From NCBI RefSeq assembly GCF_051622035.1, contig NC_135357.1:12607001-12671000 (forward strand): a stretch of DNA of 64,000 nucleotides, given 5' to 3'. Below, one piece after another: positions 39,783 through 51,909 of this stretch. Position 1 is the first letter of the stretch. Each line of letters begins with the position of its first letter. A model generated the notes under the pieces. The model made no database searches and had not been told where the DNA came from. It was given only the letters and a program-made list of their open reading frames with translations. A program made the translations under genes and the position numbers. The stretch is from Arctopsyche grandis (Eukaryota; Arthropoda; Insecta; Trichoptera; Hydropsychidae).

Positions 39783-40602
39783 TTTTAAATGCTTTTTATT
39801 ATTACGAAATTATATTCACAATACATCTTATATCTATTTTAATAGCTACTGATCTACTGATCATTTTCTATTTTACAATTTAATTTAATTTGGTTATTAA
39901 TCACAGTATTATATTATTCTAATGTTAATCTAAAGCATAATAGGAAAAAGAGCTCAAAAACCTATTTACAATCCTTATAAATGTTCATAATACATCTAAT
40001 ACATAATATTAATTAAAGACTCTCTAAAGTCGATGACCTAAAGCAGATTGTGTTTAGGTAATCTGTGTTTATACCTGAAGGGTATAGACATTTTATTGTA
40101 ATCACCGAGACTCTTCACAAGTGTGTTAGTATGGTTATTAGTGATTCTGTCATAGAATCTACTGGTTAGTTTGTTAGTAATGTCTGTAACAAACGGAATA
40201 TTATATATGGCATGCAGTTTTTTCAGGTTAGTATATATGGGTGTATTATAAATTATTTTTAGGGATTTATTTTGTATTACTTGGAGCTTGGAAAGGTTAG
40301 TATTCGAGGCGTTATTCCATACAGGTGAAGCATAGGTTAATAATGGTAATATGAGCGCGCGATATAATTTTATTTTATTTAGCGTTGATAAAGAACTATG
40401 GCGATTAAATATTGGATATGTGGCGACCCCATAGAAGAGGGTGGCAACACCGGTCGCCATGGTTACGGCAGTCGAGCTGTCATTCGACCATTCGGCCCTA
40501 ACTCGTGGGGGAGGAACTACCCTGTTCCCCCGAGACCCACAGATATATTGAGGATATACCCCGCATCGCCTTGCATTTCGCTGCCTCAATGTTTTGATTA
40601 GT
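39783..40602 (-). mobile_element. Jockey-like LINE, 5'-truncated copy
   Basis: Read on the minus strand it starts in the reverse-transcriptase C-terminus ('EAAKCKAMRG' in the related copy), runs through 'LNKIKLYRALILPLLTYASP' and 'LQVIQNKSLK', then into a 3' UTR ending GCATTTAAAAATC plus an A-rich tail. The 3' end matches 54018-54115. The 203-codon frame at 40038-40649 is a chimera, because a 122-bp insertion at 40420-40541 shifts the frame and supplies an unrelated N-terminal part. The copy's 3' end lies about 180 bp upstream of the ASK1 start codon. Confidence 0.8.
40420..40541. mobile_element. 122-bp GC-rich insertion with 5-bp target duplication
   Basis: Inserted in the LINE: GATAT occurs at 40415-40419 and again at 40542-40546, whereas the related LINE copy at 53.97 kb has the site once. 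The ends GTGGCGACC and (complement) TGTGGGTCTC are weakly inverted. The insert is far richer in GC than the window. Family unknown. Confidence 0.65.
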
Positions 40603-40624
40603 ATATTATTTTCGTTTTGTATTA

Positions 40625-41436
40625 AGGTATGTTCATACCTAGTCAGCACGTACCGACTTCAGCAGATATCCGGACGTACAAAAAGTATTCTTTGGTACAT
40701 TTTGTATGGGTATATTCATACCAACCGTCACGTTTACGCCACGGCAGGCTTACAGCAGTACCCGACATTTCCTGTTCATACCTTAGAGCAACATCCGCAA
40801 CGTATCGTATCCGTTTTTTTGGCCATCGTGGAAATATACACGCGAATTACGTGCCATGAGTCAGCCGCTTTGCTGTTTTGGACCAATTATCGATAGTGAC
40901 AGTTGACAGCTGTTCAATCTATCGACATGGTTTTGGCGCAAATATTTAAAAAAAATTAAAATTTTTTACGGAAATATTTAAAAAATTTTTGTCCATCATC
41001 CACAAGCTCCTTATACAGTGTCCAAAACTCACCTTCGGTTTTTCTATTTTTTAACATGGGATGCACATTAAAACGCCTCCGTGCTTTTTTATTGCCTTCT
41101 TGAGCTTCTTCTTCCAACAACAGCGCGATTATACATAATTTTTCGTTCGATAAAACATTTTTGCTGACTTGTATTCTGACGCGTAGCTACGAATGCACGT
41201 GTATGCATTCATATTGCAAGTACTCGACAATACGACGTAAGCAATATTGCGCCATATCGTCATGGCCTGTAATGTATAAGTAAGCCGATTTTGCCTTGCA
41301 CTCGGCCAAAGTGATGTAAGCGTGACGTGACCGCGACGTGTAGGTAGATATGAATAGAAATGTAATAAAATGACATATTTGAAACGGAGTCGTGCAGTGC
41401 TGAAGCCGTGCAGTGCTGTTAAGTATGAACAGACCT
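40625..41436. mobile_element. Non-autonomous DNA element, AGGTATG family
   Basis: AGGTATGTTCATACC at the left and, complemented, AGGTCTGTTCATACT at the right form inverted ends, each followed inward by CAGCAC. TTA stands on both sides (40622-40624 and 41437-41439). An alternative reading is a TTAA target. A diverged second copy lies at 31934-32398. There is no long frame. Confidence 0.7.
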
Positions 41437-41475
41437 TTAATTGTTATTTTGTTTTTTTTTTGTGATATATTTTTT

Positions 41476-41543
41476 GACCATTGTGGCGCATTAGGAATTT
41501 CTGTAATGCCACAATGGTCTGAACTTTAAAATAAATAAATAAT
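41476..41543 (+). repeat. LINE 3' tail with perfect 12-bp stem
   Basis: GACCATTGTGGC (41476-41487) pairs perfectly with GCCACAATGGTC (41508-41519). The tail is TTAAAATAAATAAATAA. It defines the layout used to recognise the other copies. Confidence 0.7.
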
Positions 41544-42129
41544 TGTATATTGATCTTTGTAAAAATGGAAGAGGTTGCAATAATTAATTTGATATTTCTT
41601 AATTTTAGATGGGAGTTGACGAAGCCCCAAAAAATGAACTCGTATCAGGAAAAACAAGTACGCGTGTATGCGTGAGATCGATGGCCGTCACTGCAAGGAA
41701 AGTGACTTGATGGAAAGTCGAAAGATGGAAAAAATTTAAATCGATTCGTCAACTCGTTGTTAACGTAGGTCGGGGTTAGAGATTTGAAATATCTTTACCA
41801 TGTTACATTATGATGGAATATTATAAATAGTTCACCCCGAATACGCTAACGACGAGTCGATGAATCGATTTTATTTTTTTCCATCTTTCGACTTTCCGTC
41901 AAGTCACTTTTGTTGCAGTGACCCAGACCCGCGTGAGATTCATGGGAAGAGCCGACGAAACCGTATACTCCCACTTCTAATCTTAGGACTTGTACACACT
42001 CAGTCATTTCAAGGGAACATTTTGACGATAAGTACATTTTTCGGGTCTTCATCAACATGGAGTTTATGCCGTTAAGTGGACCCCTTGATTTTAAAGTTAC
42101 ATTTCGATATATTTTTTTCGTTTAAATTA

Positions 42130-42480
42130 TTATTTTATCATGATGTCGTTACGGGTTTTACCTCTGAGCGACACCTTTGGTATTAAACTTGTACATACAT
42201 ATATAAATTTATAGATTATACATTTGGAATCATATTCAAAAAGTGGTGAAGTAGGTAGGGTGGTTTTGCCATTCTGATGAGGAACCGTTTCAACAATGAA
42301 ATCAGATAAATTGATAAACTGTGATAGGAAACGATCGATTTTGAGTCACAAATATCCAAGTATGGCCATCAGCACTGCAGAAATACTCAGAATAAATTAT
42401 TTTCAATCAGGGTCAACCCAGGACTTGAACCCGGGAGCCTCTTGATGGATAACATTAACAAAACTGCTGGCTAATATTAA
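42130..42480 (-). mobile_element. tRNA-derived SINE-like element, fullest copy
   Basis: On the minus strand a tRNA-like head with a Pol III B-box (GGTTCAAGTCC) leads into 'tttctgcagtgctgatgg', 'atcgatcgtttcctatcaca', 'tctgatttcattgttgaaac' and a tail 'acaagtttaataccaaagg'. The same order is seen at 52570-54200 and, in part, at 12090, 10386 and 49668. The A-box is not convincing. Confidence 0.65.
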
Positions 42481-44005
42481 TATTATCGATTATTAGTGAA
42501 TACAAGAACTGTTTTTGAGCTAAAAGGTTTCATTTATTTCATTTCTAACCGTAAAATCCTAATGATTAAACGGTCTTACATTTTAATGAAGGTACATAGA
42601 TAGGTTATTCAAATTGATTTAAAAAATTCTTACAATGAATTTGTAAAATTTTGGTTATTGCATGAAATTTTCAAATAAATGCTTTGTTCGTGAATCGTTG
42701 TTTCATCCAAAAAATTGTCGAAAATCCGCCGAAAGATTACATGAAATGAGCATGAATTGTTTTGCTTATTTCGAGATAATTTAGTTAGCGCTTCGAAAAA
42801 ACATTATACGGTTATCGGATATAAAATTTCAGAAATTGATAATGCTTGTAAATCCTTGAATGCAACGGCTTAATAGCAAATTCATGTATTTATATAATAC
42901 AATTGACAGGTACGTGTATCATTTGAATGGTTATCTATATATACAATTAAATTTTATCGAATGCATTTATAAAATGATCCGATCTTCGAGATTACTTTTT
43001 TGTTTTAGCATTATTGCATAGTATACAATTTTATTGTTCAATATTTATTGTTTTATCTATAAAGCGTCATGGCGACAGCTAGCATACGCATACGCGTACA
43101 ATATTGCGTAGTTATGGAAACGGTACGCGTGTATGGAAACAAGAAATGTATTCGAAAGGGCGCTTCTATTATTATAACATTAATCTGGTTCTACCTTACT
43201 TGGGTTCACCAGATTAATGATTGGAAAATATAGGTCCAATAAATTAAATATTAAATACAATAACCAAGAGTTGCATAATTTTCGATAAGTTTGACCAAAA
43301 CATAAAAAACGATCGGATAAGAGATAAAAAGTCCTCTGAATTGTAATAGTAAGTGAAATGTAAAGGAGGTTTGTAAAAATAGAAGCTAATTAATTGAATA
43401 CCACGAATATCGTACGCACGCACGGTCACCGATCGTCATGAGCCTGCAAGACACGAGAAATCGTTTCAGGTTATCAGGAATACATATCCAAAGTAACAGT
43501 ATATGCACATTCCACAGCTATTTATTGCATATGATAACTGTCAACCATAGATGTCAGTAATAAATTACCGACGCCATATGGGGTTTTCATTCGCTTTAAG
43601 CCGGACTGTTCCATTTCTATATTTGACAGCATTAAAAATAAAAACAACAATTTATTTTTAATTTTTTTTATTGAATCACATTACTTGTTACAATAAAAAA
43701 ATACACAAAATAAATTACATACACCTATGTATGTATGTATGTACATATCATTATATGCACTTTATTCGTTTTCAACTAAACATATTGCTATTAAATATTA
43801 ACAATTGAAATAATATTACATGGAAATGTTAAATTACATAGCAAATAATAAAAATAAAGAAAGCTTTTCCCAGTGATTATCATTGTAATTAGTATAACAT
43901 ACATACATACATGTAATAATATAATATTGATATCATTATGATGCAATCTTAATACAAAACATGGGACAGCAAATAAATAATATTCAGTCAATATGTACTA
44001 AAATT
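42481..44005. other. Intergenic, no gene seen
   Basis: AT-rich, with ACATACATAC runs near 43,895-43,915 and 43,725-43,745. The last part may hold the 3' UTR of the calponin-family gene that ends at 44006. Confidence 0.4.
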
Positions 44006-44689
44006 TTATTTTCCTAAAATGATTTTTCTTGAAGCACCGAAGCTCTGTCCGGCTTGTGTGGCCAACTTATTGGTTCCAGCTTGAAGTCCAATCATTCCTT
44101 CACCAGCTCTTAGCTGATCTTCGGTAAATTCTCTCCTATTTTCTTCAGCTGGACGAGGGCCAAGACATGGGCCGCGCCACTCAGGATGTTTATATGCCTA
44201 AAAGATAAAAATTTCATTCAAATAATCTCATTTGAATGTAAATGTATATGTAGAATCAAATATAACGAACCGTTCTGCCTATAGCGAATATTGTTGTAGT
44301 GACGAGAGATATATTTTTCTTATCCCAAAGATCAGTGGTTTGGAAAAGGTCTACATCAGGTACACCATATTTAACGCAAGCTTTTTGAAACCTGAAATCA
44401 TCAACGGGAATCATTGCTACAAACTTTTTTATCAAATTTTATACTGAAATATATTTGAATATAGCATGAATACTGACTGGCTAAGGTTATCCATCATTTT
44501 GTAGTCGCCGCCGGAGACATTGATCCTAGTGATGATTCCTGGTTGAAGTCTATTCATCAATTTGCACAAGATGATTCCGTCACGCAGAGCATCTTCATAC
44601 ACAACGCCAGGAGGAAAACGTTCACCGATAACAGTTTCGATCCATCGTTGAGCCTCCTCCTCTTGATCGGTCTCCCTCTTTCCCGAACA
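44006..44689 (-). CDS. Mp20: Mp20-like calponin-family muscle protein, 5' end not located
   Basis: Single calponin-homology (CH) domain protein of the transgelin/Mp20 group, which binds actin and is typical of insect synchronous muscle. Exons (minus): 44689-44478, 44391-44271, 44197-44006 with TAA. Phases agree. Seen: 'EEEAQRWIETVIGERFP', 'YEDALRDGIILCKLMN', 'FQKACVKYGVPDVDLFQTTD', then one calponin-type repeat 'GLQAGTNKLATQAGQSFGAS' and the end 'RKIILGK' typical of Mp20. The first listed exon starts at a good acceptor in phase 0, so an upstream exon with the start codon is needed. An ATG near 44,872 is possible but lacks a convincing donor. The 121-bp middle exon and its splice positions equal those of the plus-strand gene at 47272-48931. 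Confidence 0.88.
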
Positions 44690-45884
44690 CTAAAAATAAA
44701 AACACACATATCGTGTTAATTACACCCGAAAAATCAGATTTGGCAAATTTATGTGCGGTTTTAATGCTCGCAATAAACTCCAAACATATGTAAACAACCA
44801 TTATAAACATATACATCTGTATATGTATGCCAAGGACTTGAGGGATGGTCTCGGTCATCGACGGACATTAAGATGAAAATCTCAAACAAGAGAATCGTGA
44901 AAGCGGTCCGTTGAGCCAACGCGGGTTTTCCCAACTCCTACGCATTTTCTCCATTCAAGCCAAGGAAAATCTGTGTTGTATACATACCAACAGTTTCACA
45001 ACATATTCTACACACTTAAATATTTTACAGACTTGATTATTGCATAAAAGCGATTGAAATACATCTCAATTAAAAAATTATTGCATTAGAATCTAATGAA
45101 TTTTTTCATCATTCAATCATATGATGTAAACCTTGGAATATTATGAATAATTACAAGGCGTACGTAAGTGATGATGCCAAATATAATAATTTCTTATAAT
45201 GTCATTTGCATTTACGAATATAATATTATACATACATAAATGATGCCAAGTTTTTTTAGTATAATTTGTAATTCGAGATATACCTACATAATGTTTATTT
45301 ATAAAGCTCTAGCAATGTGAAATAAAGGCATACTAATAAAGCTTGAATATCAAAGTTATTTATATTATGAAAATAAATAATATGTTAAAAAAAGGTGGAT
45401 TATAAAGTTTTCTAGCGCCAAATGAAGTCGATAAATCTGTCGAATTAGTGTATTCCACTCTTCCAGTTGGTTGTAAATCGAATTCCGAGTAAACTCCAAA
45501 ACGTCGACGGAGTATTTTTAAAGATTTTGTTTGGCTTTGGGCCAGTGGATTTATATCGTAATGTTTATTGTATGTATACTATGTTCAAAGTGAGGCAGTA
45601 TGTTTGCGCCATTCAACGTATTAAATCATTTGGCACGGCATTGTAATCCGGGAATTTTAAATTTACATTAAATTGTCAAGAAACATTGCTCGACAATGAT
45701 ATAAAACAACTTGAAACATATGAAGTTTCTAAAGTTAATTTTACTTTCGAAATACAACATACGATAAAGAGGTGACGATGGATTTATTACACACAAAAGA
45801 TGTACATAATAGATAACGATTACTTTTTCGCCAGAAAATTATTTCAAATCAATATACATAAGTGTAATTATATCATCATCATTT
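44690..45884 (-). other. Probable 5' region of the Mp20-like gene; no exon resolved
   Basis: Should contain, or lie next to, the missing first exon of the gene at 44006-44689. I see no frame in the right phase with a clear donor. The rest is AT-rich. Confidence 0.35.
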
Positions 45885-46060
45885 ACAGCTCTTCACCATT
45901 CGCTGCTAGATGAAGGTCTCCTCAACACGCTTGCATTGGTCTCTGTTTAGGGCAACTCTCATCATTTCATTATTTCATCCATCCATCTCCCCTGTGGCCT
46001 GCCTTGTACCCTTTTGCATTCTCTCAGGCACTTCTTCCGTCCGTCTATCCTCTGTTCTTG
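45885..46060 (-). mobile_element. RTE-type LINE 3' relic
   Basis: Short copy with 'cgctgctagatgaaggtctc' and 'cttttgcattctctcagg', matching the RTE tails at 4286 and 10520. Confidence 0.55.
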
Positions 46061-46194
46061 TCCATTTTGATATTGTTCACTTGGATTAGCGAAGTTCATA
46101 AACTGGAATCGACCCTACATGAGGTAGTGGTAGAGGATTATTATGGTATGGTTCGCCGCATCGTTCACTTGCACGGACTCGCCGTCTCAATAAT
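46061..46194 (+). mobile_element. Fragment of the 16.2-kb hAT-like family
   Basis: Aligns with the reverse complement of 16690-16865: 'gatattgttcacttggatta', 'tgaggtagtggtagaggatt', 'tggttcgccgcatcgttcac', 'acggactcgccgtctcaat'. Ends are missing. Confidence 0.5.
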
Positions 46195-46196
46195 TA

Positions 46197-46430
46197 AAGT
46201 CCAATATTCAGTTCCAAAAACACTATTTCTGTTTGACTCAATTCACAAATTGTTATCACTTGTTTTAATTCGATATGTCCAGAATATTGGAAAAGCACAA
46301 TAAAAAAACTAGAGGGCACCAGTATTTTTAAATATTGTTAAATGCTTATAACATTATATTTTATGCTTTGCAAAATATTACTCGAAATTAAGAAAAGTGG
46401 ACTTATGCCACTTTAAAATATAGCGGCTCA
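46197..46430 (+). mobile_element. GAGCCG-family MITE, 5' end lost
   Basis: 'agtccaatattcagttccaa', 'cactatttctgtttgactca' and the right end 'gccactttaaaatatagcggctc' (23 bases described by position: 46408-46430) match the family seen at 59234 and 62835. It abuts the hAT-like fragment directly. Confidence 0.65.
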
Positions 46431-47271
46431 TATTATAGTACGAGTTTTGACATTCCTAGTCCTTCATTTCATACATAATTATAATATGATTAACAGTGTC
46501 TGTATATCATATATGACATTGCTACATTCTAATTATAATCATTAGTAATAACTGCTACATCGTAACATATTTTAATTTCCAAATTATATGTTTTCATTTT
46601 GATACAAATGAAACGGCACATCTGCTATTATCTTTATAGCTGTATGTAAGTACTTATGTATATGATGTTCATTCTTAGTGTATCATTTTTAAATTTATAT
46701 TTGAAAGATACATTATATAATTCAGTATACATATGTATGTATGATCCATATCCATATTATTAGTAAAACAAACATTTTATATATAAATATATATTTCTTT
46801 CATTTTACACCACAGTCATCTGTTTCACAAATAGTCGATTGTCTTGACGTTTATTGGTGGAATAAATCGATTTGGCTTCGAAGAGCCTCGTATATAACAC
46901 GAAAGATCTACATAGCATTTCGTGAACTCTCCTAATATTATATTTTGTCCGATTTGCAGAGAAGTAATATTTTGTAAGGGTGTGAAATAATTTTTTGGCA
47001 AAAATAAGTTGGCGTTGCGATATTTTGATGGACATCATCAAGACGTCGGCACGTAAGTAATTTGAGGTCACGGAAGAATACGTCGGAAGCTGACATAACC
47101 GCGTAAAATACTCTCCAAACTGTTGCTCCCCTACCATACTTCCCACGGGATGCCAAAAAGCTGGACGCCACATTTTAAAGCGACAGTTCGAACACAGACA
47201 TCCAGCAGCCCGGTCTCTAGACTCACTTCATAAAATAGTCTAAGCGAGAAACCATAACATACACAGACAAA
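46431..47271. other. Upstream region of the plus-strand calponin gene
   Basis: Contains a 122-codon minus-strand frame (46805-47173) and, on plus, a stretch from about 46814 preceded by an acceptor-like TTTTACACCACAG. Neither protein is recognisable. Part of it is presumably promoter and 5' UTR for the gene whose start codon is at 47272. I cannot fix a transcription start. Confidence 0.3.
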
Positions 47272-48931
47272 ATGCCGGTACGTCATCAAAATCAACAATA
47301 TAACCAACAACAGTAACAACGACCAACGTTAAATTAGTGTATTATAACAACATTATACGAAAGTTCATATGGGAAAATTTAACAGTAACAAACATAATAT
47401 GACTAAAATATAATACTACATAACATTAATGAAAATGTATAACACTTTAATAATTGTATTGCAATTTTACTAATAATGCAGTACGTAGTGAAATTTTTGA
47501 ATCGATTCTAATACGATTTGTATTGGAAGCATTGATAAAAGTACGATTAAAATGTGTTCCATGTTAATTTAATAATATAATATTTAATAATATAATAATT
47601 CAATATTTCATACAAAATAAAAATCAAAATAGAATACATACAAAATAAAAAATCCAAAAATAGTATTATATTTTCCGATAACTTTCAAGCTCATGTTTGC
47701 ACGTTACATACATACATATATATTTGATTTGGGTTGATTTCTTCAACTCCATTGTTACAAGTTGATACGAATATCGTTGGCAACGATATGTGGAACTGTC
47801 TACGGTTACATTTGCACGGTCGATCATGTTTTTCCAGTTGGGAAAGTCCCGAATCATTCAGTTTTCCGATCGGCATATGTAAACCAGACCACGTCTATAT
47901 CGGTCGTTAATGTTATGATCTGCGCAAGCTTTCAAGTCCAGCTGTTTACAGCGTCAAACTATTGACGTGAATTTATGTTTACCCTGTTTATATTGGGCTC
48001 GGTTTTTGGCAATGATATCGTATACTTAGTGGGTATTTCTGGAAGTGAGATAATATACTGACTTCTTGTCTAACGTGCGATAATATTCCTCCGGTGTCAA
48101 AATGCCGTTAGCACTTGCACTCAAAACTATTCTGAGATAATTTATTACATTTCAACGGAAAGCTCAATAAAAACTTTCGCACCTGCTAATGTGTTTATAT
48201 GAAATTTTCTCTCAAAATAATTTTTTTACAATATATGAACTTCATATCCATTCACAGCGTTATTTTATTGAATTTTATTTGCTTTTTTAGGCTCGTAGTA
48301 AAGAACAAGAGAGCGAAGTCCTAGGATGGATCTATGAAGTCTTGGGTGAACCTCTTCCAAACAGTCCATATGAGGACGTGTTACGAGATGGCGTTGTACT
48401 TTGCAAGCTCATCAACAAAATTGTCCCAGGATCCGTCAAGAAGATCCAAGAAAAGGGAACCAACTTCCAACTCATGGAAAACGTACAGAGGTGAATCACA
48501 AAAACGCACTAAAAATACATCTTCATCATTGTGAATTTCATCAAATTCGTTTTTTTTGCAGATTCCAAGCGGCTATTAAAAAATACGGCGTACCAGAAGA
48601 GGAGATCTTCCAGACTGCAGATTTGTTTGAGCGTCGTAATATAGTGCAAGTTACGCTCTGCTTATACTCATTAGCCAGAATTGTAAGTTGTTTACTTTTT
48701 ACTGTTTTATTTTTAAAGCAGAATTTTGAAAATGATGCGAAATTTTAGACTCAAAAACATCCCGAATACACTGGACCGAGTATGGGACCAAAAATGGCCG
48801 ACAAGAACGAGCGTACGTTCACAGAAGATCAACTCCGAGCTTCGGAAGGACAAGTAAACCTTCAAATGGGATTCAACAAGGGTGCATCTCAATCAGGACA
48901 CGGAGGATTCGGAAACACACGTCACATGTAG
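47272..48931 (+). CDS. Calponin/transgelin-family muscle protein (CG5023-like), 4 coding exons
   Basis: Small actin-binding calponin-homology protein, 169 codons, the usual transgelin length. Exons: 47272-47277 (ATG CCG only), 48291-48490, 48562-48682, 48749-48931 with TAG. All introns are GT-AG and phases agree. The CH domain spans about residues 5-110: 'EVLGWIYEVLGEPLP', 'YEDVLRDGVVLCKLINKIVP', 'FQAAIKKYGVPEEEIFQTAD'. A single calponin-type repeat 'NLQMGFNKGASQSG' and the end 'GFGNTRHM' follow, a C-terminus seen in insect Chd64/CG5023-type proteins rather than the 'KIILGK' of Mp20. The tiny two-codon first exon, about 1 kb from the second, is easy to miss. Divergent neighbour of the minus-strand paralogue at 44006-44689. 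Confidence 0.93.
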
Positions 48932-49230
48932 ATTCAAATCACACTACACTTTCACCAATTGGCTTACACGATATATACATGTCTATAATCTAACTTATTC
49001 AAATAAATTATTTAAAACACGATTACATGGTTTAAAATTTACTAATAACATTTTTTTAAATTAACACATTTACACATACACACATACACTTTACACAAAC
49101 ACATACACATACTACACACACACACCCACACACATTTACACTTCGAGCACTTTGAACAGATACACACACGTACAAAACTCACCAAAAAAATATTTCAAAA
49201 TTTTATATATTTTTATTCAATAAATTTATT
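48932..49230 (+). other. Probable 3' UTR of the calponin-family gene
   Basis: CA-rich run at about 49065-49140, then ATTCAATAAATTTA at about 49216-49229, a reasonable polyadenylation signal. An earlier AATAAATTA lies near 49003. Confidence 0.5.
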
Positions 49231-49667
49231 TATAGAATATTCCATTGATATGTTTCAATGTCATTGTGTCGATACATGAAGCATCTAAGAATGTTATGTA
49301 CAAATGGTGTGAATGATAAATTATTTACTTTCCTCTTGTAAAATATAATTTTCTACCTTTCAGTATTAAAATGTCTAATAAATAATTCAGAAATTTTCTA
49401 GTATTTACTTTCATGTATATAACTTTAGGTATTGAATGTTTATAACTTTTCATGTAACGTTTGGTTCATTTTATTCTAAAATATAAGTATATTTCAAATA
49501 TGATATTTTTTTTATTTAAACCCCATTTTTCACGATGTTTTTTTAAAGAGTTTTATTTTTTTTTTAGTTAATTTTTAGCATAGTGTCATTATGGATTGCA
49601 TTTGTACATTTAAATTTATAATAATATTATAAACTAGAAATTAGATTCAAATAAGGATAGGTTGCCA

Positions 49668-49750
49668 ATTTGATAGGAACCGTTTCAACATTGAAATCAG
49701 ATAAATTGGCAAACTCTGATTGGAAAGGATCGGCCTAGAGTCACATCATA
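49668..49750 (-). repeat. SINE-like element, central fragment
   Basis: Minus-strand 'tctgatttcaatgttgaaac' and the flanking blocks match the copy at 42130-42480. Head and tail are missing. Confidence 0.5.
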
Positions 49751-50164
49751 TCACTTCAGAACCGCAATACACCTTCAGCTAGCTCAAAAGGTCCGTTTTT
49801 GGGATTTTCAAAACATTGTCGTTAAAATAAGATCTTAACAATATTTTTTTCCCGTTTTCAATCCATTTTTTATATAATTAATCTCACTGTAGCATTTGAA
49901 TACCATTTGGATACGCGATTATTTAAATAGTTTAAAAAAAATACCTATACTGATTCTTGAAAATGTATTAAAATCATCTGAACCCTGTTCCCTTCATTCG
50001 ATTCCCGTGGTTTTGGCGTAATCAACGTCCAAATTAAAATAAAGTGGGATCGAAAATTGGAGAATCTCTTGTAAGATGCGATGCAGGTAGTGGCCGTTTC
50101 AAATTCCTGAGTATTGGAATAGATTGGTGGCCTAATAGATTTGTCCACGGCTGTATATCCAATT

Positions 50165-50255
50165 TAGCATCACTGGATCAGGGATAAAACCCATTATCTC
50201 TCAGTTGTTAGCATCATACGCCAGCCACTGAGCTATGTTTCTGGTTGAGCTAATC
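50165..50255 (-). repeat. tRNA-like SINE head
   Basis: Minus strand: 'catagctcagtggctggcg' resembles an A-box region, and about 35 bases on 'gggttttatccctga' resembles a degraded B-box. The cloverleaf pairing is incomplete, so this is a SINE head or tRNA relic, not a functional tRNA gene. Confidence 0.4.
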
Positions 50256-50259
50256 TCGG

Positions 50260-51909
50260 TTGTAGAATAGTATTTTTGCCAAAATAAATTTTATTTATTG
50301 GGCATTCCATAAATTTCTTTTGCTAAATTCTAAAAAGATTAAGAAACATTTGACAGACGATTTCTTAAACATAAATATAAATTACGAATGCTATCATTAG
50401 TTTTGAATTCAACCATCATTATCGCCAATATTAATTCACCGTCATTATTATCGCCATTTAATTACACAATTTGCATCTTTCCTGTTGATAGGTCAATATA
50501 ATATTTTTCATCTTGATTTTTAATACATTTGTTTTCATACGATTAAATTATAAATGTATTAAGGAAGTTTTAACTACACTTATAAGCTACTTATATGTAT
50601 ATATATACAAAACACGTATAAAACTCGTTTCATATGAAATTTTAGAACAACTGTCTAAAGTGGAACATTCAATTTTGAAAATTGAAATTTTATATTAAAT
50701 TTTTCAAATTAAATTTAAAACAAATTCTATATTCATTTCTCTGTTTATAAAAATATTATCTATATTTATATATTTTATTTCTATATATATATTGCGTACT
50801 TATTTATTTTTGGATATTTCTAACGATCCAGTTCGAGATTAAGTGCAACGTGTCAGTGTCATGTAAAAAGAAAATTTATTAGACGTTCGCTAAATCTAAC
50901 AGGATTAATTTGAATTTAAATATTTGAAGTAGCAAGTCGTTTGTACTGGCGATTAAAATGAAGATTAATATTTTGGATTCGGAACATCGATAATTTTGAT
51001 TAATTTTTAGCGTTTGTTTGCACATACATACATAGGGTACACAAACATGTTGTTTTTCCTTATTCCTCATACCGTGACTGTACGAATGCAGTTTTTGCAC
51101 TTAAAGAGGAGAAAGTGATCGTTGCACGCAATGACGCTATTACCTCGTTATAAAATATTTCAATGAATTTTTACATAAAAATGGAAAATAACGGAAGTCG
51201 ACACACGATCACCTTAGTAACATTTAACCTGGCGTGGATATTTCAACATACAAAATTTAGCATAATTTACGACCCTGCAATAAAATTTAATTGGCCACAC
51301 CGATTCCTGCTAGTAAAATCCTCATGTATAAAGTTCATATTTAAATTTGCAATGCATTTTGCGTAGACTCGAGCGACGCGCGCGAAGGAGCAGCGAACTC
51401 GAATTCGGTACAAACTTGTTCCTTGCAAATAGAGCGGTTACGTGAAACTGTCCTAATGACATATACTTGCCAAGTCCGAATAAAAATCTCTTCTTTTCAA
51501 TGTCTCAATTGGCACAATACATATATCACACCAAAATGTCAACCGTTTAAGACACGACCTTCTGCATTTAAAGTCAAAGGGACCATGCCACTTAATCTTC
51601 GTCACATTTTTGACGTTCAAAATTGGCAAAATGCAGTTTTCGCGTATTGCATTTCACCTATAACATTATATGGTCACGCTTGCCTGGTCTTGTACTCTCT
51701 CTGAGTGTTTGCAATTCCTTACCAGTTTCATTGCGCGATGACGTAACGAACAATAACTCTGCACACCTCGTCCCACATCGCGGGTTTGTCTTCGCGACCA
51801 GGTAAAACTTGCTCTTAGTTAACATTGACGATTCATTAGAGCCAGTCGAATGGATCTGTGATACGTACGCAAAATATCAATTAAATATTACATTCTAAAA
51901 AAGCCTGAG
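50260..51909. other. Intergenic and upstream region of the takeout-like gene
   Basis: AT-rich up to about 51,360. From there to 51,830 it is GC-richer with several short frames, possibly regulatory. No gene recognised. Confidence 0.35.

Noticed and set aside
40038..40649. 203-codon minus-strand open frame as a new gene
   Set aside because: It is a chimera of LINE reverse-transcriptase C-terminus and a frameshifting 122-bp insertion, and its N-terminal part is read in a non-LINE frame.
46805..47173. 122-codon minus-strand frame as the missing 5' end of the Mp20-like gene
   Set aside because: No calponin-type sequence, no donor in the needed phase, and an equally plausible plus-strand exon overlaps it.
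50165..50255. Functional tRNA gene on the minus strand
   Set aside because: B-box is degraded and stems do not pair well. A SINE head or relic is more likely.
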